The notes under the pieces were generated by a model. That model did not search any database and had not been told where the DNA came from. It saw only the letters and a list, made by a program, of their open reading frames with translations. Of a stretch of DNA of 40,475 bases, positions 36,517-40,475 are shown in pieces. The translations under genes were made by a program, and so were the position numbers. The stretch spans positions 1 to 40,475 of IMG/VR virus record IMGVR_UViG_3300028800_000033; one strand, written 5' to 3'. Position 1 is the stretch's first letter. Each line of letters begins with the position of its first letter. The DNA comes from a virus.

Positions 36517-36767
36517 TTATCCCATTTCCATTTATTAGATTTGCAACATAAATTTGCTCTATAACTTATTTTTCCATCTTCAACGATATGAGCCGATGAT
36601 TCTGAATAATCCAATTTATTTACATATTCTTTAGCTTCTTCAACTGAATCAAAAAAACCTTCAAAATCATTCCATCCCCCACTTGGATAAAAATCATAAT
36701 AGACAAATAGCATTGGTTTTACGCTGATTGTAAAGCGAGGGATTGGGCCGATTTTTATTTCATCCAT
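36513..36767 (-). CDS. Hypothetical protein, 84 aa
   Basis: Start placed at the ATG at 36767, which overlaps the preceding stop as TAATG; the GTG at 36776 is less likely. Contains FFDSVEEAKEYVNKLDYSES, a small ferredoxin-like or DUF-type fold possibly, and ends with CCKSNKWKW. No family recognised. Confidence 0.5.
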   Translation of the reverse strand: MDEIKIGPIPRFTISVKPMLFVYYDFYPSGGWNDFEGFFDSVEEAKEYVNKLDYSESSAHIVEDGKISYRANLCCKSNKWKWDK

Positions 36768-36904
36768 TACTTCCACCTTCCCTCTTCAGTAAAACATTTA
36801 GCACATGCCCTACATAAACCTAAAAAAATTCCATTGAAAATGATTTTTAAAAATGCAGATATAAATATGGCTATCATTACATTTATTATTAGATTCCAGT
36901 CCAT
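36767..36904 (-). CDS. Small membrane protein with cysteine motif, 45 aa
   Basis: AGGAG lies before the ATG at 36904, and the stop overlaps the next start as TAATG, both supporting translation. Residues 5-30 (LIINVMIAIFISAFLKIIF) form a transmembrane helix; then CRACAKCF suggests metal binding or palmitoyl-like anchoring by cysteines. Function unknown. Confidence 0.55.
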   Translation of the reverse strand: MDWNLIINVMIAIFISAFLKIIFNGIFLGLCRACAKCFTEEGRWK

Positions 36905-36940
36905 TTACTTCTCCTAAAATATTTAATAAATCTTTCTCAC

Positions 36941-37075
36941 TCATTTCCGAATTTCCTTTTGCTTTGATTTAGCCGCTGGCATAAGATGCTTTTTCATCAA
37001 TGCTCTTTTAGGATGGACATCTTTTGATGTCCTTCTTTCAATCTCTCTTAAGATTATGTCTTTATATGTTTTCAT
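36941..37075 (-). CDS. Small basic protein, 44 aa
   Basis: The ATG overlaps the stop of the HTH regulator gene by four bases (ATGA). The product (MKTYKDIILREIERRTSKDV, then PKRALMKKHLMPAAKSK) is basic and helical and may bind nucleic acid, perhaps acting with the regulator. No family recognised. Confidence 0.55.
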   Translation of the reverse strand: MKTYKDIILREIERRTSKDVHPKRALMKKHLMPAAKSKQKEIRK

Positions 37076-37308
37076 TCTAACCCCTCAAATTTCATCTCTG
37101 TTTGTAAATCCGTTTTACATGGAATTTCCATTAACCTCTCCATCGTGCATTCGCCATTCGTTGCTTCTATGATTAATTTGCATAGCTTTTTACCCGGCTT
37201 AAAATACTTGCGAACGATCGCGCATATATAGTTACGGTTATAATTAATATTTTTTGAAAATTGTGCAGCTGTCATCTTGTGTTTAAATAAATATTCCCTT
37301 AAATCCAT
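37072..37308 (-). CDS. HTH (Cro-like) transcriptional regulator, 78 aa
   Basis: Residues about 8-40 (FKHKMTAAQFSKNINYNRNY, then ICAIVRKYFKP) have the helix-turn-helix pattern of small Cro-type regulators, and a GECTMERLMEIP stretch follows as is usual in short phage repressors. It is the first gene of the leftward early operon. It sits behind a promoter that shares an inverted repeat with the divergent rightward promoter, which makes it the likely master regulator of this switch region. The ribosome site AAAGGAG is strong. Confidence 0.7.
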   Translation of the reverse strand: MDLREYLFKHKMTAAQFSKNINYNRNYICAIVRKYFKPGKKLCKLIIEATNGECTMERLMEIPCKTDLQTEMKFEGLE

Positions 37309-37329
37309 GTTGTTGCTCCTTTTGCATTT

Positions 37330-37358
37330 ATGATAGAGAGTTGCTTATTTTTATACAA
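37330..37358 (-). promoter_or_regulatory. Leftward promoter of the HTH regulator operon
   Basis: Minus strand TTGTAT (37358-37353), 17-bp spacer, TATCAT (37335-37330). The -35 box is one arm of an inverted repeat ATACAAG (37353-37359) and CTTGTAT (37372-37378); the other arm is the -35 box of the rightward promoter. A dimer bound there would cover both. Confidence 0.65.
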
Positions 37359-37372
37359 GTGTATTTTTATGC

Positions 37373-37417
37373 TTGTATTAAATTGTATCATGATATATAT
37401 TTATGAGTATCGAAGCA
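37373..37417 (+). promoter_or_regulatory. Rightward early promoter with conserved downstream motif (copy 2)
   Basis: TTGTAT (37373-37378), 17-bp spacer, TATATT (37396-37401), then TATG, AGT, ATC, G and AAGCA. The downstream part matches copy 1 at 30100-30121 in 18 of 22 positions. The following 80-base leader can form a nested hairpin (GCTC/GAGC outside, CTGCG/CGCAG inside). It drives the recombination operon. Confidence 0.75.
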
Positions 37418-37496
37418 AGCTCCCTGTCGACTGCGCCACCAAACGCAGCAGGTTGAGCAGCTAAGATGAAACAAAAACATTCTACAGGAGTCTAAA

Positions 37497-37709
37497 ATGA
37501 AGAATCACACGGTGATAAATTTCCTAAAGTGTATGGATAAAGATAAGTCATACATGGGTCATGTAATGGATGCAGTCATGGAGGCTAAAATCTATAGTTG
37601 GGACAAAGAAACATACTTCGCCATCAAGGTTGGTATTGATTTATGGCGTGTAAATAAAGAAGTTTTCAATCAATATTGCGAGATTTTTGTAAGTGAGGTG
37701 GCAGCATGA
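37497..37709 (+). CDS. Hypothetical early protein, 70 aa
   Basis: The first gene of the rightward operon, with AGGAG before the ATG. Helical, with a basic/acidic mix (KVGIDLWRVNKEVFNQYCEI). First-expressed phage genes often encode host-directed proteins, but there is no motif here. The stop overlaps the next start (ATGA). Confidence 0.65.
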   Translation: MKNHTVINFLKCMDKDKSYMGHVMDAVMEAKIYSWDKETYFAIKVGIDLWRVNKEVFNQYCEIFVSEVAA

Positions 37710-37834
37710 ACGAAATTAATAAAATAGCAGATATTTTGATTGATCTGGAATTAAAGGATAAAAGTCCCCTTGAAATATTATTGCATATTCTTAGAGAAAA
37801 TAAGAAAGCAAAAGAAAAGGAGATGGCAGAATGA
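37706..37834 (+). CDS. Small helical protein, 42 aa
   Basis: Overlaps both neighbours by ATGA. One long amphipathic helix (ADILIDLELKDKSPLEILLH, then ILRENKKAKEKEMAE). No family recognised. Confidence 0.55.
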   Translation: MNEINKIADILIDLELKDKSPLEILLHILRENKKAKEKEMAE

Positions 37835-38103
37835 CCGATTATTTTTACGATGAAAAGGAAGAGCAATTGAAAGATAAATTCATGGATGAAAAAGAAAAAC
37901 TTGTGAAATATCTTGCTGATCAAATTAATCCTAAATTAGTTAATGAATTTATCGACCTTTTGGTATGCGCTAGAAAAGAAGGACTTGTTGAATGCGATAT
38001 TCTTTCGGGACAATTATGCTTAGATGAAGAAGATTTTATCCTTTTATACGATGATTTTGAAGAATACAAATACATGAAAACACCGGAGCCAGACTATGAA
38101 TAA
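37831..38103 (+). CDS. Hypothetical acidic protein, 90 aa
   Basis: Acidic, helical (EEQLKDKFMDEKEKLVKYLA, then EFIDLLVCARKEGLVECDIL), preceded by AAGGAG. Directly upstream of and overlapping the bet-like gene by eight bases, so perhaps connected to recombination. No family recognised. Confidence 0.6.
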   Translation: MTDYFYDEKEEQLKDKFMDEKEKLVKYLADQINPKLVNEFIDLLVCARKEGLVECDILSGQLCLDEEDFILLYDDFEEYKYMKTPEPDYE

Positions 38104-38911
38104 TCAATTAACGACTTCAGAATATTTTAATGAAAGCGAGTTGGATATTCTTAAAAACATGTATTGCAAGGGTCTTTCTGATGACGAGGTCAACGTTTTT
38201 CTGCATATATGCAAGAGAACTGGTCTTGATCCTAGAGCCAGACAATTATATCCTGTTAAGAGGCCAAATAGGAAAACAGGAAAGGACGATTTAACTATAC
38301 AAACCGGTATCGATGGATACCGGTTAATAGCCGAACGAACTGGTAAATATGCTCCAGGTAAAGAATCTACTTACAAATATGATGATAAAGGACGATTGCT
38401 TTCAGCAACATCGTATATCAAAAAAATGACTTTGGATGGTACTTGGCATGAAGTGGCCGCCAATGCTCTTTATTGCGAGTATGTTCAAACTAAATACGAT
38501 GGGGCACCAACGCAGTTTTGGGTAAAAATGGGCCATACCATGCTAGCTAAATGCGCTGAGGCCTTAGCTTTAAGGAAAGCTTTTCCTAACGATTTTAGCG
38601 GTATCTATACTAAAGAAGAGATGATGCAGGCTGAGGTTGTAGATTCTGAATGCGAAGTTTCTAATGTAAAACCAGAGGAACATACACAAAAAACTAAAGA
38701 AATTCAGCATGAGGAAATAATATACCTAACAAATGGGGATATTCAGCAAATCGAAATACTCCTGAATGGAGATGAGAATCATAAAAATAAATTACTTAAC
38801 CATTATGCGGTTACTGATTTATCACAAATTAACCGATGTCAGATAGACAAAATAATTAATAGCTGCGTTAAAAATAATAAAAATAAAGAGGCATCTAATG
38901 GCCAGAATTGA
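38096..38911 (+). CDS. bet: Bet/RecT-type single-strand annealing protein, 271 aa
   Basis: The core (residues about 20-175) matches the phage recombination protein Bet: FLHICKRTGLDPRARQLYPV, then TIQTGIDGYRLIAERTGKYA and MLAKCAEALALRKAFPNDFS. It anneals complementary strands at breaks and works with the exonuclease encoded next, whose start lies within its last codons. The C-terminal 90 residues are variable and charged, as in other Bet proteins. Preceded by an overlap with the upstream gene. Confidence 0.9.
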   Translation: MNNQLTTSEYFNESELDILKNMYCKGLSDDEVNVFLHICKRTGLDPRARQLYPVKRPNRKTGKDDLTIQTGIDGYRLIAERTGKYAPGKESTYKYDDKGRLLSATSYIKKMTLDGTWHEVAANALYCEYVQTKYDGAPTQFWVKMGHTMLAKCAEALALRKAFPNDFSGIYTKEEMMQAEVVDSECEVSNVKPEEHTQKTKEIQHEEIIYLTNGDIQQIEILLNGDENHKNKLLNHYAVTDLSQINRCQIDKIINSCVKNNKNKEASNGQN

Positions 38912-39758
38912 GCAGAGATCACAGGAATGGTTAGACTTGAGGCGTACTAAATTAGGCGCCTCGGACGCGGCCGCAGTGATGGGGGTTAGTCCTTGGACTA
39001 CTCCTTACCAACTATGGCTTGAGAAGACAGGACGCATTCCACCAAAGGCTGAAAACGATGCTATGCGCAGAGGTAAGCTATTGGAGGATGAAGCTAGGGA
39101 ATATTTTGGCGAGCAACTTGGTGTTGTTTTCTTTGATGATGTCAAGGTGTGCGAAATCCCTGGATATGAATTCATGATGGCTAGCCTTGATGGTATCGAT
39201 CTGGATAAGGAAATCGCTATAGAAATCAAATGCCCCATGAAAAAAGGTAATGGTGAAATCCCAATTATTTACCAATGGCAGATGATTCATCAAATGTTTG
39301 TCTATGGATTAGGAAAAGAATATTATGGGGAATATCATCCTAAATCTGAATGTGAACCTATTTTATATCATGAATGTGCAGATATGACCTTAGAATATCT
39401 TGATAAGGCTTCACAATTCTGGGAAGAATATGTCTTAAAAGACATTCCCCCTCCTATGACTGATAAAGATTTTGAACATAAATATGATACTGTTTTCGAT
39501 TCTTTGGCAGATAGTTGGATTTGGTCAAAAGAACGTCTTATAAGAGCGCAAGAAGAAGAAAAAGAGTTTAGAGAAGCCCTATTAAAGCTATGCGATAAAA
39601 ACTGCACTAATGGGGCTGTAAAGTGCCAAAAAATCACACGCAAAGGATCGATTGATTATGAAAATATTCCTGAATTGCAGGGATTGGATTTAGAAAAGTA
39701 TAGAAAAGAATCGAGTGAGTATTGGAAAATTTCAATGGAGGGTGAAGATGGAGTTTAA
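38898..39758 (+). CDS. YqaJ-type viral exonuclease, 286 aa
   Basis: Residues 7-30 (RSQEWLDLRRTKLGASDAAA, then VMG) start the YqaJ fold. Catalytic residues of the PD-(D/E)XK core are visible: D98 in MASLDG, E109 and K111 in EIKCP, and Q126/Q128 in YQWQMIHQM. It resects double-stranded ends to give tails for the Bet-like partner, as lambda Exo does. The ATG at 38898 overlaps the bet gene by 14 bases, a typical red-like pair. Confidence 0.9.
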   Translation: MARIEQRSQEWLDLRRTKLGASDAAAVMGVSPWTTPYQLWLEKTGRIPPKAENDAMRRGKLLEDEAREYFGEQLGVVFFDDVKVCEIPGYEFMMASLDGIDLDKEIAIEIKCPMKKGNGEIPIIYQWQMIHQMFVYGLGKEYYGEYHPKSECEPILYHECADMTLEYLDKASQFWEEYVLKDIPPPMTDKDFEHKYDTVFDSLADSWIWSKERLIRAQEEEKEFREALLKLCDKNCTNGAVKCQKITRKGSIDYENIPELQGLDLEKYRKESSEYWKISMEGEDGV

Positions 39759-39915
39759 GCCACTAGATAAATATACTAATGAAGAATTAGTATCAGTGTT
39801 AGAAGAAAATCAAATTATGAATTTATTAGAGTTAGCGGGATATTTATCTGAGATTTTAAGAAGGATGAATAAAATTAAACCGTTATTAGGGGAGGGTGAG
39901 GATGAAACAAATTGA
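39748..39915 (+). CDS. Hypothetical protein, 55 aa
   Basis: Start at 39748, behind GGAGGGTGAAG within the end of the exonuclease gene; the frame is open further upstream but has no ribosome site there. Helical (NEELVSVLEENQIMNLLELA, then GYLSEILRRMNKI). No family recognised. Confidence 0.55.
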   Translation: MEFKPLDKYTNEELVSVLEENQIMNLLELAGYLSEILRRMNKIKPLLGEGEDETN

Positions 39916-40012
39916 AATAAGAAAAGGTATTACCCATTCTAGAGTTTGGGTTGATCCTATTAAAAAAGATGGATTGATGGATGTATTAGAAGATCAAAGG
40001 AGTGCGAATTAG
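39902..40012 (+). CDS. Small protein, 36 aa
   Basis: Starts within the upstream gene and ends one codon before the ATG of the HAD-like gene (TAG then ATG). The product MKQIEIRKGITHSRVWVDPI is beta-like. A GGGGAGGGTGAGG purine run in front of it is a strong ribosome site. Function unknown. Confidence 0.5.
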   Translation: MKQIEIRKGITHSRVWVDPIKKDGLMDVLEDQRSAN

Positions 40013-40475
40013 ATGATCATATTTGATTTAGACTGCTTAGCCGATGATTCGCATAGACGGCATTTTATTGATCCTAAGCACCCTAAAAATTTAGAAATAA
40101 CCAATAGATGTCTATTAACCATAGATAAAAATGGTGGGTGCGAATCTAATCATCAGATAAATAATTTTATTCCAGATTACAAAGCATATTACGAGGCTTG
40201 CGATAAGGATGAACAAATTGATTTCGTCGCTAGTGTTTTTCAAGATTTAAGTGATAAATGTAGAGAAATTGAAGTATGGTCTAGCCGTTGCGAGTCAGTT
40301 CGAAAAAAAACTGAAAATTGGCTATGGGATAGATGTTTGAATGATTATGGAGTAAAAATGCGACCAATTGACGACAATCGCCCTGCTGAAGAATTGTTTA
40401 AAAGATGGGTTGATGAAAGAATAGATGATATGGGAAATCAATTAATTTCTGATATCGACTTCGCCTTTTCCTCAA
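40013..40475 (+). CDS. HAD-like phosphatase-family protein, N-terminal part (continues at 128-195)
   Basis: The full product is 176 aa when read through the circular junction. The start IIFDLDCLADDSHRRHFIDP resembles the phosphatase domain of polynucleotide kinase/3'-phosphatase-type HAD proteins (D-L-D-G-T-L-A-D-x-x-H-R). A later WSSRCESVRKKTENWL corresponds to the S-G-R-x-x-x-[VT]-R segment. Motif I keeps DxD but has lost the G-T, and the late acidic motif is FSSN instead of a D-D pair, so activity may be reduced or altered. It follows the recombination genes, where an end-processing enzyme would make sense. Confidence 0.75.
   Translation, partial: MIIFDLDCLADDSHRRHFIDPKHPKNLEITNRCLLTIDKNGGCESNHQINNFIPDYKAYYEACDKDEQIDFVASVFQDLSDKCREIEVWSSRCESVRKKTENWLWDRCLNDYGVKMRPIDDNRPAEELFKRWVDERIDDMGNQLISDIDFAFSS
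40349..40475. repeat. Terminal direct repeat, right copy (circular contig overlap)
   Basis: Identical to bases 1-127; it marks where the contig closes on itself. See the entry at 1-127. Confidence 0.9.

Noticed and set aside
36810-36944. 44-aa minus ORF starting MSEKDLLNILGE, overlapping the 45-aa membrane protein
   Set aside because: It begins plausibly with AAGGA, but the second half is not protein-like and overlaps a better-supported frame with AGGAG and a TAATG junction.

Overview
This window is a complete, or nearly complete, genome of a tailed double-stranded DNA phage with a podovirus-type gene set. It is one circular contig of 40,348 bp. Bases 1-127 recur exactly at 40349-40475, and an open reading frame runs through the junction. 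The DNA is AT-rich (by eye mid-30s percent GC), Shine-Dalgarno sites are clear, and genes are tightly packed with many ATGA and TAATG overlaps. A small lipoprotein and DUF551-type proteins suggest a Gram-negative host, which I cannot name. No integrase, endolysin or classical holin/spanin set could be recognised.

Layout. (1) A rightward early operon starts at a promoter near 37373 and runs 37497-40475, through the junction, to 1519: small unknown proteins, a Bet/RecT annealing protein, a YqaJ-type exonuclease, a HAD-like protein and small zinc-ribbon or membrane proteins. It ends at a bipartite hairpin terminator at 1530-1593. (2) A leftward early/middle operon runs 37308-31399: a short HTH regulator, small proteins, a C5 cytosine methyltransferase overlapped over most of its length by a second protein-like frame, a replication initiator with iteron-like repeats inside its gene, a SpoVG-like protein, a PD-(D/E)XK-like nuclease and a lipoprotein. 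It continues past a terminator to a GroES-like co-chaperonin and a ParB-like protein (31264-30553). (3) A leftward late region runs 29999-1521: small and large terminase, a J-domain protein, HNH nuclease, portal, scaffold-like protein, major capsid protein, an abundant-looking virion protein, head-tail adaptor, a very large tail hub/stabilisation-like protein, three ejection-type proteins, and fibre/appendage proteins including a 753-aa repeat fibre and a beta-helix protein ending in a C1q-like domain.

Most striking features. The major capsid gene is split by an 827-nt insertion with clear group I intron end signals. An exon/intron P1 helix with a U.G pair sits at the 5' site, a P10 pairing is possible, and a terminal G is present. 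Joining the ends restores one capsid reading frame. The LAGLIDADG homing endonuclease inside the intron is encoded on the opposite strand and has its own promoter-like sequence. The capsid gene also has its own promoter, a GC-rich structured leader and a downstream terminator. The methyltransferase locus looks dual-coding. The replication initiator gene carries three dyad-containing repeats that look like an origin. Two rightward promoters 7 kb apart share the same core and downstream motif. Rightward single-gene or two-gene islands (6914-7150, 21553-22198, 29028-29282) interrupt the leftward late region.
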